A DNA stretch of 61,769 nt, from the IMG/VR virus record IMGVR_UViG_3300045999_008136, positions 1-61,769 of that record; one strand, written 5' to 3'. This stretch comes from a virus. Below the pieces are notes generated by a model that saw only the letters and a list, made by a program, of their open reading frames with translations, made no database searches and was not told where the DNA came from. A program made the translations under genes and the position numbers. Positions 8,788-17,213 of the stretch are shown piece after piece; positions within the stretch are counted from its first letter, which is position 1, and each line of letters starts with the position of its first letter.

Positions 8788-9000
8788 TTACATCGTGGCC
8801 CCCGATGCAGCAGGAACCGTCGTGATCTCAATGGCCACCGAACGGGCGAGGTTCAGTGGCTGGCCGCAGTCGGAGCAGGCGTCTGCATCCAACTCGGCCT
8901 GGTCGAGGTCGTAGCCACACGCGCCACAGAGAACCTCTATGGCGTGTGCGGGCTCGATACTGCCGTCAGGCAGCGTCCGCGACGGGTTTTGCAGCTTCAT
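8788..9000 (-). CDS. Zinc-ribbon-like small protein (70 aa)
   Basis: Two CxxC pairs (LCGACGYDL and DACSDCGQPL), 17 residues apart, form a likely zinc ribbon. The start at 9000 (MKLQNPSRTLPDG) overlaps the end of the preceding gene by 35 bp in another frame. The role is unknown; small zinc proteins of this kind are common in phage genomes. Confidence 0.6.
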   Translation of the reverse strand: MKLQNPSRTLPDGSIEPAHAIEVLCGACGYDLDQAELDADACSDCGQPLNLARSVAIEITTVPAASGATM

Positions 9001-9151
9001 CGGTCTTTGCCATCTCGGGCATCGGGATTTGTGGCTGCACTTCACCGTGAATGGCATTGACCAACTGGAACACTTCGCCGTAGGGGCGCGTACCCAGGTA
9101 GCCCAAGATGCCGTTGATGAGGGGCAGGGACACTTTCACTTCGTCATTCAT
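8966..9151 (-). CDS. Small conserved protein (61 aa)
   Basis: The protein begins MNDEVKVSLPLINGILGYLG and has a helical, amphipathic N-terminal half and an Ala/Pro/Glu tail. The start at 9151 follows a purine-rich stretch (GGAGATATCC). This type of 60-aa protein (LPLxxxNxILxYLxxRPYxEV) is common in phages, with no assigned role. Confidence 0.6.
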   Translation of the reverse strand: MNDEVKVSLPLINGILGYLGTRPYGEVFQLVNAIHGEVQPQIPMPEMAKTDEAAKPVADAA

Positions 9152-9203
9152 GGATATCTCCAAAGCATCGCTGAGATGGGGCAGCGATGGAACCCCATAC
9201 GCA

Positions 9204-9503
9204 TTATGCCGACCAGGGCAGGCCCTGAGATACGGGCGGATTCTTCTGCATGGCGATGTTCTGCGCCAGTGCAGCTTCAGTGGCATCCTTATCGACCCCC
9301 GATGTCCAGCACCAATCCAGCACCTCTTGCTGCGTGACTTGAGCATATGGAATTGTGGGGGTGCCCGGTGCCCAAGAACAAGTGCTGTAAATGCTTGCGG
9401 TGTAGTCACCATCGACTGCGGTGGCAGTCCAATGGGCTGTGATGATGAAACCTGTTGCGGTTTCGAAGTTTGTATCAGTGATTGTCCAAGTAATGGTGGT
9501 CAT
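9204..9503 (-). CDS. Small protein adjacent to the tail fibre (99 aa)
   Basis: The protein has a Thr-rich beta N-terminal half (MTTITWTITDTNFE) and a helical C-terminal half (QEVLDWCWTSGVDKDATEAALAQ). Its ATG overlaps the stop of the S74 fibre gene (ATGA). Proteins of this form are often found beside tail fibre genes. A fibre-assembly or attachment role is inferred from position. Confidence 0.65.
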   Translation of the reverse strand: MTTITWTITDTNFETATGFIITAHWTATAVDGDYTASIYSTCSWAPGTPTIPYAQVTQQEVLDWCWTSGVDKDATEAALAQNIAMQKNPPVSQGLPWSA

Positions 9504-11917
9504 GGTTGGGTTCCTTCAAGTTGGGCGACCTTCGCCTCTAGAGTTTCAATACGGGCCATTGCTTCTTGCAGGGCTTTGGCTGCTTTCATCAGCAGGATGG
9601 ACGATTTGACCGTCATCGTCGTGGTTCCGTCAGGCGCTTGCGTCTGCGTGACGTTGCCTTCCTCGTCTGTGACTTCCACCATCTTCATGTTCGGGTGTTC
9701 GTCAACCAAGCCGGGGCAAACTTCCGCGAGTTCCTGAGCCACCACACCAAACATTGCTGATGCGTTTGGATTGGCCTCAACGTCTGTCTTCATCCGGTAC
9801 TTGCGGAACCGAATGGCTTTGAGGTCATCCCACTGACTGCCAGCGTCTACGATGTCCTGCTTTAGTCGTGCATCAGAGATGGTGCCGTATACACCATCAT
9901 GGTTTGCAAGATCGCCATCAGACCAGATGTAACATCTTGTCGTTGTACTATCTAAGCAACGTAAAAAATAGTTGGTGTTATTGTCTGGAGATGCAGAAGG
10001 AAAATCTAAATAGATGCCGTATGGACTAGCCGCTGTGTTTGCAAAATTGGCAATAAATCCGTCAGTTGCGCTTGACCTTAACTCGTGATACGAACCTGTG
10101 TCGTTTCCATACGTCCCCGCATTACTCGCCTTAAAGTAACCCCCGCTGGTGATACGGGCGCGTTCGGTGTTGCCGCCTGTTGAGAATTTGATGACCCCAC
10201 TGGCGTTGTCCGACATGATGGACAAACTGTTGTCTGCATATAAAAAAGCATCCCCGGCAGTGGTCGCCCCATAGGTGGTTGCGCCTTGTTTGCCGATGGC
10301 GGTAACAGACGCATTTTGCACATTCCCGATGCGAATCGTTGCGTCAGTTGACGCAGACTCATACACGTCTATGTTTGCTCCAGTTCCAGTTGTTCGGCCA
10401 ACCAACAGATTCCCACTCGCATCCAGCGTCATTGCTTGGGTGAAGGAGATGGCGTTGCCTGCTGTGCCGGAGGGGGCGATGCGCCAAGCGTAGCCACCGT
10501 TAAATTGATATTGGTTTGTAGCAAAGCCGTTGCCAATATACCTCCAGTTACTGCCATCAAAATATGCGTTGTGGCTGAGATCAACTTCACTTGAATTGGC
10601 CGCAAGACTTCCGCGAGATACTTGGAACGTGGAAAACGTACTCCAAGCACTCGGCGTCACCCCCAAGCCGAGGTTGCCGGAGGAGTCGAGCAACATCGTT
10701 GTGGCAGGCGATGCTCCAGTCTTAAAAGCCATCGACAAGGCAAGCAAGTTCATGGCGGTATACGCGCCACCAGACCTGTTGTAAGTCTGCATGAGACTGT
10801 TTGTGGGGTCAAATTCAAACCCGTTTGCGCCCGCATTTGACACAACCAACTTATTTGCAGGCGAACTCGTCCCAATACCCAGACCTGTGGAGGTCAGGCG
10901 CATTTGTTCGGCGCTGCCAATTTGCCAAACTTGAGCATTTGTTGATCCGCTGCTATAAGTTTGGTTGTACGTTGCAATTCCCGCCGCTTGTGAGATTACC
11001 AATCGGTTATTGTTGCCGCTTGCGGTTTCAAAAATAGTGACTGTTGGGGCGCTGGTCACAACGCCAAACCCCGTCCCATCAAACGTCAGCGCACTCCCCG
11101 TGGTCAGGACTTTGCTGGCGTTGAGGTAGGCTACGCCGTTGGCTGTGCCGCCGTTGATCGTGACGGTGCTTGTCGTGGTCAGAGCATTGGCTGTGAGGGT
11201 GGTGCCATCAAACGTCAGGTTCGCGCTGTCAACCAACGCCCCGCCCGTGCTGGCGTACACCACGCGGCCAGAAGTCAGGCCGGAGTCAGCAAGGTCAGCC
11301 ACCGTCAGGCGAGTGCCGTTGAAGGTCATGTTGGCCGAATCAACCAACAGGCCACCAGTGCTGGCGTAGGGCACGCGGGTCGCGGTCAGGCCGGAGTTGG
11401 TGACCGACGTCGCGCTCAGGGACGTAAACGCGCCGGTGGACGCGGACGACGCGCCGATGGGCGTGCCGTCAATCGCGCCACCGTTGATGTCCACAAAGTC
11501 GAACATCTGGATGACGTCGGTGCCGTTGACGTACAAGTGCGCCTTGCGCCCGTTGGGCACAGTGATGCCCGTGCCGGCAGAGGTCTTGACGACAATGCTC
11601 TGGCCGCCCGCGGTGTTGTTCTGGACGATGTACTGCTTCTGGCTGGTGGGCACCACCAGGTTGCGCGTCTGCGTGAGCGAGCCGAACACGGAGGTCACAT
11701 TGAGGACCAGGGCCCGCGCTGCTTGGGACGAGTTGCTGTTGGTGATGCTGATGGTCAGGTTCGCATCAGCAACGAAGTCTGGATTGCCATACCCGACAAT
11801 CGCCTGCTCCAAGGCGGTCCCCAAGTTGGTGTTTGTGATGTCGCCCCAGGTGCCGGAATTCTCACCGGTCGCCATCAGCTCAATCTTGAGGTTTGTGGAG
11901 TAGGTACTTCCTGGCAT
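9500..11917 (-). CDS. Tail fibre with C-terminal peptidase S74 chaperone domain (805 aa)
   Basis: A short N-terminal attachment region leads into a long Ser/Thr/Gly/Asn-rich beta shaft with repeated STGGLLVDSANMTFNGTRLT-like units (about residues 185-290). The C-terminal part (about residues 680-790) is an intramolecular chaperone of the S74/endosialidase type: SDARLKQDI holds the Ser-Lys dyad, and FGVVAQELAEVCP and a terminal coiled coil follow. Family knowledge: the domain helps trimerisation and then self-cleaves before the Ser. The host-range determinant probably lies just upstream of it. Confidence 0.9.
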   Translation of the reverse strand: MPGSTYSTNLKIELMATGENSGTWGDITNTNLGTALEQAIVGYGNPDFVADANLTISITNSNSSQAARALVLNVTSVFGSLTQTRNLVVPTSQKQYIVQNNTAGGQSIVVKTSAGTGITVPNGRKAHLYVNGTDVIQMFDFVDINGGAIDGTPIGASSASTGAFTSLSATSVTNSGLTATRVPYASTGGLLVDSANMTFNGTRLTVADLADSGLTSGRVVYASTGGALVDSANLTFDGTTLTANALTTTSTVTINGGTANGVAYLNASKVLTTGSALTFDGTGFGVVTSAPTVTIFETASGNNNRLVISQAAGIATYNQTYSSGSTNAQVWQIGSAEQMRLTSTGLGIGTSSPANKLVVSNAGANGFEFDPTNSLMQTYNRSGGAYTAMNLLALSMAFKTGASPATTMLLDSSGNLGLGVTPSAWSTFSTFQVSRGSLAANSSEVDLSHNAYFDGSNWRYIGNGFATNQYQFNGGYAWRIAPSGTAGNAISFTQAMTLDASGNLLVGRTTGTGANIDVYESASTDATIRIGNVQNASVTAIGKQGATTYGATTAGDAFLYADNSLSIMSDNASGVIKFSTGGNTERARITSGGYFKASNAGTYGNDTGSYHELRSSATDGFIANFANTAASPYGIYLDFPSASPDNNTNYFLRCLDSTTTRCYIWSDGDLANHDGVYGTISDARLKQDIVDAGSQWDDLKAIRFRKYRMKTDVEANPNASAMFGVVAQELAEVCPGLVDEHPNMKMVEVTDEEGNVTQTQAPDGTTTMTVKSSILLMKAAKALQEAMARIETLEAKVAQLEGTQP

Positions 11918-11927
11918 GTTCTTTCCT

Positions 11928-12896
11928 TTACGTTAGGACTTGGGTCCAAATCACTGTGTTGCCATCATTGACGACTACCCAGCCTCCGGACTGTGCATCA
12001 TCAACGGCTGTCCAACTGCCGGACTGTGCATCATTTACAACCACCCAATTCCCAGACTGCGCATCATCCACATTGTGCCAGTTGGGAGTCTGGTTGTCAT
12101 CAACTACACCCCAGACAAGGACGTTTGCGATCTGACCAACCGCCTGGACACCGGTGAGCAAAACCGTGGCACTGCCAACGATCGCCACGCTGCCCACACT
12201 GCCCGTGGCCTGAATGCCTGTGACCGGTACGTTGGTGACCGTCTCGACCTGGACACTGCCCATGACGCCCGTGGCGGCCACGCCCGTGACCAAGACATCG
12301 ACGTCGGCCCGGTGGTCGACACTTCCGACCTCGCCCACCGCTTGGACCCCGCTGACAAACACGTCGGCGTTGGCGGCTACCGTGACGTTGCCCAAGGCCA
12401 TCGTGCCTTGGACCCCGGTGAGCTGGACGTTGGCATCCCCGGTCATAGTGACCTGGCCAACAAACCCGATTGCTTGGACCCCAGTGACGTTGACGTCAGC
12501 GTTGGCGGTCACCACCACGTTCCCCAGGAACATGGTTGCGCTGACCCCAGTCAGGGTGACGTTGGCATCCGCAGATACGGTGGCCTGGCCGATGAATCCG
12601 GTGGCCGAGACGCCTGTTGGGAAGACGTTGGCGGTGCCGGTGACCGTAACAGAGCCTACGGCGCCCGTAGCGGCCACGCCCGTGACGCTGACGTCAGCGT
12701 TGGCCTGAACAGTGGCCTGGCCAACGAACCCCGTGGCCGACACCCCGGTAAGGGTGACGTTTGCATTGGCAGTGACAGTGACGGAGCCGACCGCGCCTGT
12801 CCCCAAAGGAAGCGCAGGCTGCGCATTCCCCCAAGTCGACTGGCCCCAGCCTACAGAGGCGTTCCAGCCAGTAAAGGCAACGGTCGCATCTGCCAC
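11928..12896 (-). CDS. Nested-repeat beta-solenoid-like virion protein (322 aa)
   Basis: After an N-terminal region with three Trp (GWNASVGWGQSTWGN), residues 47-266 are ten 22-residue repeats of the form V.(V/L)TGV.A.G.VG.VTV.A.A(D/N). Residues 265-319 then form five 11-residue repeats of the type V(D/N)DAQSG.W. Both repeats are in register at DNA level. Such short Val/Thr/Gly repeats suggest a beta-solenoid or fibre stalk. The gene lies 10 bp upstream of the tail fibre gene. The function is not recognised. Confidence 0.75.
   Translation of the reverse strand: MADATVAFTGWNASVGWGQSTWGNAQPALPLGTGAVGSVTVTANANVTLTGVSATGFVGQATVQANADVSVTGVAATGAVGSVTVTGTANVFPTGVSATGFIGQATVSADANVTLTGVSATMFLGNVVVTANADVNVTGVQAIGFVGQVTMTGDANVQLTGVQGTMALGNVTVAANADVFVSGVQAVGEVGSVDHRADVDVLVTGVAATGVMGSVQVETVTNVPVTGIQATGSVGSVAIVGSATVLLTGVQAVGQIANVLVWGVVDDNQTPNWHNVDDAQSGNWVVVNDAQSGSWTAVDDAQSGGWVVVNDGNTVIWTQVLT
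11940..12104 (-). repeat. Five 33-bp tandem repeats
   Basis: Five in-frame copies encode 11-residue units ending in W plus two residues (V-D/N-D-A-Q-S-G-x-W). The middle three are the most alike; the outer two have diverged. Confidence 0.85.
12099..12758 (-). repeat. Ten 66-bp tandem repeats
   Basis: Ten in-frame copies encode 22-residue units with a conserved TGV core and VG(S/Q/N)V turn. Copies alternate between two subtypes in part (ending AN-D or GT/DA-N), which suggests growth by duplication of pairs. Confidence 0.85.
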
Positions 12897-12907
12897 TTGC
12901 CCGCCTT

Positions 12908-13345
12908 TTAGGCGATGCGGATGATCGCGCTCGTGGCGTCAGCAGTCGGGAAGATGATGGTGAAAGTGCCGCTGGTGGACGTCTTTGCACCGCCAAAGTC
13001 CAAGATGCAGACCGACGGGTCGCCGGCAGCCGAGTCGTTGTAGATCATCGCGCCAAAGGCAGTGATGGTCGCACTGGTGAACGACAGGTCGGCAAAATCC
13101 GTGAACGCAGTCGTGCCGGTGGACGTTGGCGTGACGTTGGTCAGCGTACCTCCCCCAGCCGTGTACGTGCCCGAGTTGGCCACCTCGTTGGTGGCCGTGT
13201 ACGCGGTCGTGGCCGCCGTGAAAGAGGCGCTGTTGTCGTACAGCGCCAGCTTGAACGTGTTGCCCGTGCCGGTCGTGAAGTTGTGCACAGCACGCATCAG
13301 CTCCACTTTGAAGCTGGTGCACATGTAGTTTCCAGAAAAACTCAT
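12908..13345 (-). CDS. Beta-rich tail/head completion protein (145 aa)
   Basis: The N-terminus (MSFSGNYMCTSFKVELMRAVHNF) leads into a long Thr/Ala/Gly beta-rich body with FKLALYDNSASF and ILDFGGAKTSTSGTFTIIFP. This pattern is familiar from conserved structural proteins of uncultured freshwater and marine phages, probably fibre-base or neck proteins. It is followed by the repeat protein 11 bp downstream. Confidence 0.7.
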   Translation of the reverse strand: MSFSGNYMCTSFKVELMRAVHNFTTGTGNTFKLALYDNSASFTAATTAYTATNEVANSGTYTAGGGTLTNVTPTSTGTTAFTDFADLSFTSATITAFGAMIYNDSAAGDPSVCILDFGGAKTSTSGTFTIIFPTADATSAIIRIA

Positions 13346-13347
13346 AA

Positions 13348-13635
13348 TTACTCTCCTAACAGGTGGACCAGGTCCGGGTACCCCGCCTCACGAAGGCGAT
13401 TCGCAATCGTCAAACGATCCTGCTGCACGGCCTCCTGCAGATAGAACGCGACCACGGCCTTGACGCCTTCTTTGAAGGCTCGGGCCTGCTCGCGCACGGC
13501 AGGGTGAGACTGATCGCCAACGAAGATGATCTTGTCGGCGGCCCGCTGTGCGAGCTCCTCCGTTGACCAGCCGCGATGGCTCGTTGTTTCGACTTGAACG
13601 CCGCCGACGAGGACGGGGGATTGAACAGAAATCAT
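13348..13635 (-). CDS. Small virion-region protein (95 aa)
   Basis: A beta N-terminus with a W (ETTSHRGWSTEELAQRAADK) is followed by helices with HPAVREQARAFKEGV and a conserved end, RLREAGYPDLVHLL. The protein starts 4 bp inside the end of the gp4-like gene (ATGA overlap) and ends 3 bp before the next gene. It is widespread in related phages as far as I recall; the role is unknown. Confidence 0.7.
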   Translation of the reverse strand: MISVQSPVLVGGVQVETTSHRGWSTEELAQRAADKIIFVGDQSHPAVREQARAFKEGVKAVVAFYLQEAVQQDRLTIANRLREAGYPDLVHLLGE

Positions 13636-14291
13636 GGGCCAGGTGAATCAGATTTGATGGGGATGCGAAGCATGCCGTCACGGTACTCGTCACGGCGGCG
13701 GCGACCTTGCTGCTCAGTGCCCAGGCCTTGGATGGCTTCCTTGTACGCGCCTCGGAAGTACTGCATCATCTCGGCCGGGCCCTTGGTGTAGCTGTACGCC
13801 TGGATCAAGCAGGCGTACAAGAGAGCCTCAGGCGCGTTGTTGCTGACCCAGGTCGTCGTGTTGGTCGACGAGAGCTGCGCAGGACGGTAGATGTACCCCA
13901 GCTCGACGCTGTAGTTCTGGTTCGGCGTCGGGGCAATGTAGAAGGTGTTCTGGTCCCACACCGAATAGTACTTGGGCGTGCCCTGCGTGGCGCCGTTGGG
14001 CCAGTACTCCTTCATGAACGAGGTGTCCCTGAAGTCCAAAAACAACTGCTCCCCGCTGACGGGCGTCAGAATCATGTAGCGGTGCGTCAAGAGATCAGAC
14101 GGCGCCGTCAGGAACTTGTTGCCCTGGGTCATGCTGCCCGTGACTTCGAGCTTAAACACGTCCAAGTCAATGTCGCGAAGAATCTGGTTCTCCGCCATGG
14201 TGATGAACGTGTTGATCACCGCTGGGGTGAACACGTTGCTGTTCACCTCGGTGTAGTTTCGAATGTTGGTGACAAGTTCGTCGTAGGTCAT
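13632..14291 (-). CDS. Phage adaptor / tail accessory protein (219 aa)
   Basis: The N-terminal helix (MTYDELVTNIRNYTEV and VINTFITMAENQILRDIDLD) and later YYSVWDQNTFYIAPTP match the head-tail adaptor proteins that line the portal exit in short-tailed phages. The C-terminus is basic (QQGRRRRDEYRDG). It overlaps neighbours by 4 bp on both sides. It probably acts with the 221-aa protein at 14640-15305 as a gp4-like connector. Confidence 0.7.
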   Translation of the reverse strand: MTYDELVTNIRNYTEVNSNVFTPAVINTFITMAENQILRDIDLDVFKLEVTGSMTQGNKFLTAPSDLLTHRYMILTPVSGEQLFLDFRDTSFMKEYWPNGATQGTPKYYSVWDQNTFYIAPTPNQNYSVELGYIYRPAQLSSTNTTTWVSNNAPEALLYACLIQAYSYTKGPAEMMQYFRGAYKEAIQGLGTEQQGRRRRDEYRDGMLRIPIKSDSPGP

Positions 14292-14638
14292 GATGTACTC
14301 ACAGTCACTGATCCAACAACGCCTTGCGCAATGAGCGCCTGATCCTGCACGTACGGCTGCATGTTGGTGCCGCCTTGGACACTGCCGTAGCTTTGGAAGG
14401 CCGTAAAGCCCGGTGCGCCGACGAAGACTGATACAGGCTCGATGCGATCGGGGCGCGGATCACGCAGCGCGATGGCATCGCCGCGGTAGCGCAGGGGCTC
14501 AAGCTGGGGCTCCTTGGGCTCGTAGTCGTCAGGGCACACCATGAACCCCCGCCAGTTCTTGCGCAGGGTGTTGTACTGATACCGCTGGCCGCAGTAGTCG
14601 CACAAACCATACGAGAACTTGCCGGAAGCAAAGGCCAT
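14288..14638 (-). CDS. Zinc-finger-like virion-region protein (116 aa)
   Basis: The N-terminus contains GLCDYCGQRY followed 20 residues later by MVCPDDYEP, so three or four Cys/Asp ligands may hold a metal ion. The rest is Pro/Asp/Arg-rich and then Gln/Gly-rich (QSYGSVQGGTNMQPYVQDQ). It sits between two connector genes, overlapping the downstream one. Function unknown. Confidence 0.65.
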   Translation of the reverse strand: MAFASGKFSYGLCDYCGQRYQYNTLRKNWRGFMVCPDDYEPKEPQLEPLRYRGDAIALRDPRPDRIEPVSVFVGAPGFTAFQSYGSVQGGTNMQPYVQDQALIAQGVVGSVTVSTS

Positions 14639-14639
14639 G

Positions 14640-15305
14640 TCATACCCCTAAGTCCGGAACGAACTGCACACTGGCCGTGTCGCGATCCTCCAAGGCAGCG
14701 CGCTGGAAGTCCTCGTCATAGATCGCCTTGAGCGCAGAAGCGCGGTCCGCGGCAAACTTGAGCGACAGGTAATAGGCCAGCCCCGATGCCAGGCACGGCA
14801 GGAAGCGGAAATTGACGTCAGCAGTGTTGGTGTAGTCGCCAGCATCCTGGATGCGGCGGATGCGGTAGTACACGAAGGTGTAGTTGCGGTCCGCTGCAGG
14901 GTAGAAGAACACCTTGGGGATGTTGGTGCGCTGCACGTAGAACTGCGCAGGGCGCGCCTGCGTGGTCTTGTCGGGCACATTGAGCCAGTCCTCGCGGCTG
15001 ATGCGCTCAATGTAGATGTCCGTCGATGGACTGGTGCTCGGATCACGGATCACGGCCTCCAAGACGTTGACCACAGAGGCGTCCAACGCGATCTCGTTGG
15101 TGCCCTGTGTCAGCGAATAGGTGGCCTGCTCGATCGTCCACAGGTTGAGCCCTCGATTGGCCCAGTCAAGGAAGAGCAGATTGAGCGAGCGGCGCGCGGA
15201 CGAGAGCTGATAGCCGCTCGTCGCACGCATCCCGCAGCGCTCAAACGCTTCCTCGACCAGGTCGTCAATCGACAGGTCAAATGTGGTTGTGCCCGAAGTG
15301 GCCAT
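14640..15305 (-). CDS. P22 gp4-like head-tail connector protein (221 aa)
   Basis: The helical N-terminus (DLSIDDLVEEAFERCGMRAT) is followed by SARRSLNLLFLDWANRGLNLW and a later FYVQRTNIPKVFFYPAAD. This organisation is typical of P22 gp4-like tail accessory factors that bind the portal ring after packaging. In P22 this family can also carry muramidase activity; no such active site is obvious here. It is followed 1 bp later by the zinc-finger-like gene. Confidence 0.72.
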   Translation of the reverse strand: MATSGTTTFDLSIDDLVEEAFERCGMRATSGYQLSSARRSLNLLFLDWANRGLNLWTIEQATYSLTQGTNEIALDASVVNVLEAVIRDPSTSPSTDIYIERISREDWLNVPDKTTQARPAQFYVQRTNIPKVFFYPAADRNYTFVYYRIRRIQDAGDYTNTADVNFRFLPCLASGLAYYLSLKFAADRASALKAIYDEDFQRAALEDRDTASVQFVPDLGV

Positions 15306-15545
15306 TTAGCAGGCTGCTCCGCCTTTTTTGTAGCCCTTGGCCATCATGCCGCCGCCCATCTTGCCAATGGGCTTGCCCATGGCCATGCGCTTGTGCTGAT
15401 TCATGCCGCCTTTGTTGGCCGCACCGCCCTTTTTCATCATGATAGGACCAGTAGTTTTGCTGGTCTCCGAGATCATGCGGTTTTTCCCGCCGCTCTCGAC
15501 TGCTCCGCCGCCACGTGTGGCGCAACCCATACCTCTTCCAGCCAT
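15306..15545 (-). CDS. Gly/Met/Lys-rich small protein (79 aa)
   Basis: A low-complexity protein with repeated KKGGAANKGGMNQ, MGGGMMAKGYKKGG and a terminal Cys. It abuts the gp4-like gene (stop and start adjoin) and resembles the 72-aa protein just upstream in composition. Basic Gly/Met peptides of this type are found beside capsid genes in related phages; DNA or RNA packing in the virion is a guess. Confidence 0.55.
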   Translation of the reverse strand: MAGRGMGCATRGGGAVESGGKNRMISETSKTTGPIMMKKGGAANKGGMNQHKRMAMGKPIGKMGGGMMAKGYKKGGAAC

Positions 15546-15547
15546 GA

Positions 15548-15766
15548 TCAGGCTCCTTTCTTCATTGCACGGCCCTTGACGTCGGCCGTTTTACGTTTGA
15601 CAGCACGGCCCATCTGGTCGGCCATGTCGGAATCTTTCATCATCTTGCCGTCGGGCATCTTGTGCATGCCAACGGCACCGCCTTTTTTCATTTTGCCCAC
15701 GCCATCGGCCGCAAAAGCGGGCACTTTTTTGCCCGCTTTCTTGACCATCGCCATCTTTGCTTTCAT
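15548..15766 (-). CDS. Lys/Met-rich small protein (72 aa)
   Basis: A basic protein with GKMKKGGAVGMHKMPDGKMMKD and an RKTADVKGRAMKKGA tail. It is similar in composition to the next protein downstream (15306-15545), with shared KKGGA motifs, so the two may be diverged duplicates. Role unknown. Confidence 0.55.
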   Translation of the reverse strand: MKAKMAMVKKAGKKVPAFAADGVGKMKKGGAVGMHKMPDGKMMKDSDMADQMGRAVKRKTADVKGRAMKKGA

Positions 15767-15770
15767 CGGG

Positions 15771-16016
15771 TTACCCTGCCTTCCGGAGTTCGTCCAGTTT
15801 CACTTCAAGCCGGTTGAACCTTTGGTCCACATGGCTCACAAACTTGTCAAATCGGTCGTCGACTTCCTTGCGCGTGACATGGTCCCTTGCAACCTCTTCG
15901 CGAGTCTTGTTCAACAAGATGCCCAAGCGGCCTACCTCGTCAAATTTGCTCTTGAGCAAGAACCCCATGACCGCCACCAGCGCAGTCAAGACCACGTTCC
16001 ATATCATCATCTCCAC
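15771..16016 (-). CDS. TM plus coiled-coil protein (81 aa)
   Basis: One N-terminal membrane segment (about residues 4-22, MIWNVVLTALVAVMGFLL) is followed by a charged coiled coil (about 35-78). The topology fits a small inner-membrane spanin, an antiholin-like protein or a membrane-interacting virion protein. It is remote from the lysis cassette and embedded in the capsid-tail module. Assignment uncertain. Confidence 0.6.
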   Translation of the reverse strand: MEMMIWNVVLTALVAVMGFLLKSKFDEVGRLGILLNKTREEVARDHVTRKEVDDRFDKFVSHVDQRFNRLEVKLDELRKAG

Positions 16017-16019
16017 GGC

Positions 16020-16307
16020 CTAGCACCTCCAACGCTTTCGCGCCTGGCGCAGGCGGCTGTTCGGGTCCTTGGCGGCGTCTGGAAACTGCTTCATCTGGCC
16101 CTCAGAGCGCGCGCAGTACGATTCCCTGCGCTGCGCCCTCTTGCCAGATGGATTCTTCTCAGTCACAGCAGTTTGCAGCTTGCTGCCAGGGTTGGCGCGG
16201 CGAAATGCCTTGACCCCCTGCTCGGTCATGCCTGCACCCTTCTTGGTCGCCCGGAAATTTCCGGATTTGACCGAAGTCTTGATGCCCATGCCCTTCTTCG
16301 AAGCCAT
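16020..16307 (-). CDS. Basic conserved protein, DUF6321-like (95 aa)
   Basis: The conserved stretches KGAGMTEQGVKAFRRANPGS, KLQTAVTEKNPSGKRAQRR and ESYCARSEGQMKQFP match a conserved basic phage and bacterial domain I recall as DUF6321. The protein has a basic C-terminus (SRLRQARKRWRC). Nucleic-acid binding is likely from charge. It overlaps the start of the downstream TM protein region with 3 bp spacing. Confidence 0.7.
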   Translation of the reverse strand: MASKKGMGIKTSVKSGNFRATKKGAGMTEQGVKAFRRANPGSKLQTAVTEKNPSGKRAQRRESYCARSEGQMKQFPDAAKDPNSRLRQARKRWRC

Positions 16308-16609
16308 TACGCAGCCGCCCCACCGTAGAACAGCAGCGTGACACTGGTGACCTGCGCATCATTGACGTCAATGAACACCCCGTCTGGGAACAGGATGCCC
16401 ATGTCGGGCATGATGATGTCGTAGGCACCCGCCGATGCCGGGGTGGTAATCGTTATCAGCGCCGTGCCGCCAGCCGTTGATCCGTTCTTCAGGGCAAAGG
16501 AGGACGCCGTTGCAGAGCACGTGTAGTAGATGCCGGCAACGCGGGTTCTACCCGCGATCGCCTGGGCATCGGCGGTCTTGGTGACCGCCTGGATGTTGCT
16601 GGCGCTCAT
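16307..16609 (-). CDS. Small beta-rich capsid-region protein (100 aa)
   Basis: The protein is Ala/Thr/Ser-rich and predicted beta-sandwich-like (GIYYTCSATASSFALKNG and GVFIDVNDAQVTSVTLLFYG). Its stop overlaps the start of the DUF6321-like gene. A head decoration or fibre role is inferred from composition and from its place next to another beta-rich protein. Confidence 0.65.
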   Translation of the reverse strand: MSASNIQAVTKTADAQAIAGRTRVAGIYYTCSATASSFALKNGSTAGGTALITITTPASAGAYDIIMPDMGILFPDGVFIDVNDAQVTSVTLLFYGGAAA

Positions 16610-16618
16610 GTCGCCTCC

Positions 16619-17074
16619 TTACAGGTCGTTGCTCTGGATGTACAGGACCGTGACAGTTGCCGAACCCGCTGCACCGTTGCCGTTTTGGGCGGTGAAGTCA
16701 GCCAGGACCTGGATGTCAGAGGCGCCGACGTCGGTTGCGGCGCTGTTCGTCAGCGTGCCCCGAGTAGTGGCAGCCGACTTCACCGAGGTGGCTGGCAAGA
16801 AGGCAGTAGCGGCGCCTGAGGTGCCAACTGAAACGGTTGCAGTCCCGGTGTCGTCATTGGGGGTAATGACGTTCAGGATGACGTCAACAATCTGCGACCG
16901 TGCCGGAATGGTGGCGACAACCTGATCAAGGGCCGAGGCGCCGATGATGTCAATGACGATGGACTGTGCCATGAGCACAAAGCCGGTGTTTTTGACGTTG
17001 GTTCCGACGGTGGTGCCGGTGGTTTCTTTGATGGTGCCCGCTTTGACCGGGCCGGAGAAGGTGGTGGTAGCCAT
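16619..17074 (-). CDS. Beta-rich virion protein (151 aa)
   Basis: The start at 17074 (MATTTFSGPVKAGTIKETTG) has a GAGGATC stretch upstream; the longer frame back to 17140 is unlikely. The body alternates hydrophobic and Thr residues (IVDVILNVITPNDDTGTATVSVG). It is probably a decoration or minor capsid protein. It is the first gene downstream of the terminator that follows the major capsid gene. Confidence 0.65.
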   Translation of the reverse strand: MATTTFSGPVKAGTIKETTGTTVGTNVKNTGFVLMAQSIVIDIIGASALDQVVATIPARSQIVDVILNVITPNDDTGTATVSVGTSGAATAFLPATSVKSAATTRGTLTNSAATDVGASDIQVLADFTAQNGNGAAGSATVTVLYIQSNDL

Positions 17075-17139
17075 TTGATCCTCACATGCGAGTTGAGGTG
17101 CTTCCATCTGCATGTCGTCGGCCGGGACCGTCAGAAGCA

Positions 17140-17187
17140 CCGGAAATTCCCGGTATGGACCTCAATATAACCTATTTACAGGAAAAG
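17140..17187 (-). promoter_or_regulatory. Possible promoter downstream of the capsid terminator
   Basis: Just after the capsid terminator the minus strand reads AAATAGGTTATATTGAGG, with a TATATT-like -10 and only a weak T-rich -35. It could restart transcription of the 151-aa gene and the tail module. The match is weak. Confidence 0.25.
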
Positions 17188-17213
17188 AAAAAGGGGCCCG
17201 AAGGCCCCTTTTT
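17188..17213 (-). terminator. Rho-independent terminator after the major capsid gene
   Basis: On the minus strand a GGGGCC/GGCCCC stem with a TTCG loop is flanked by A5 and T5, 20 bp after the capsid stop codon. It would also work weakly in the other direction. It separates the abundant head proteins from the tail module. Confidence 0.85.
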
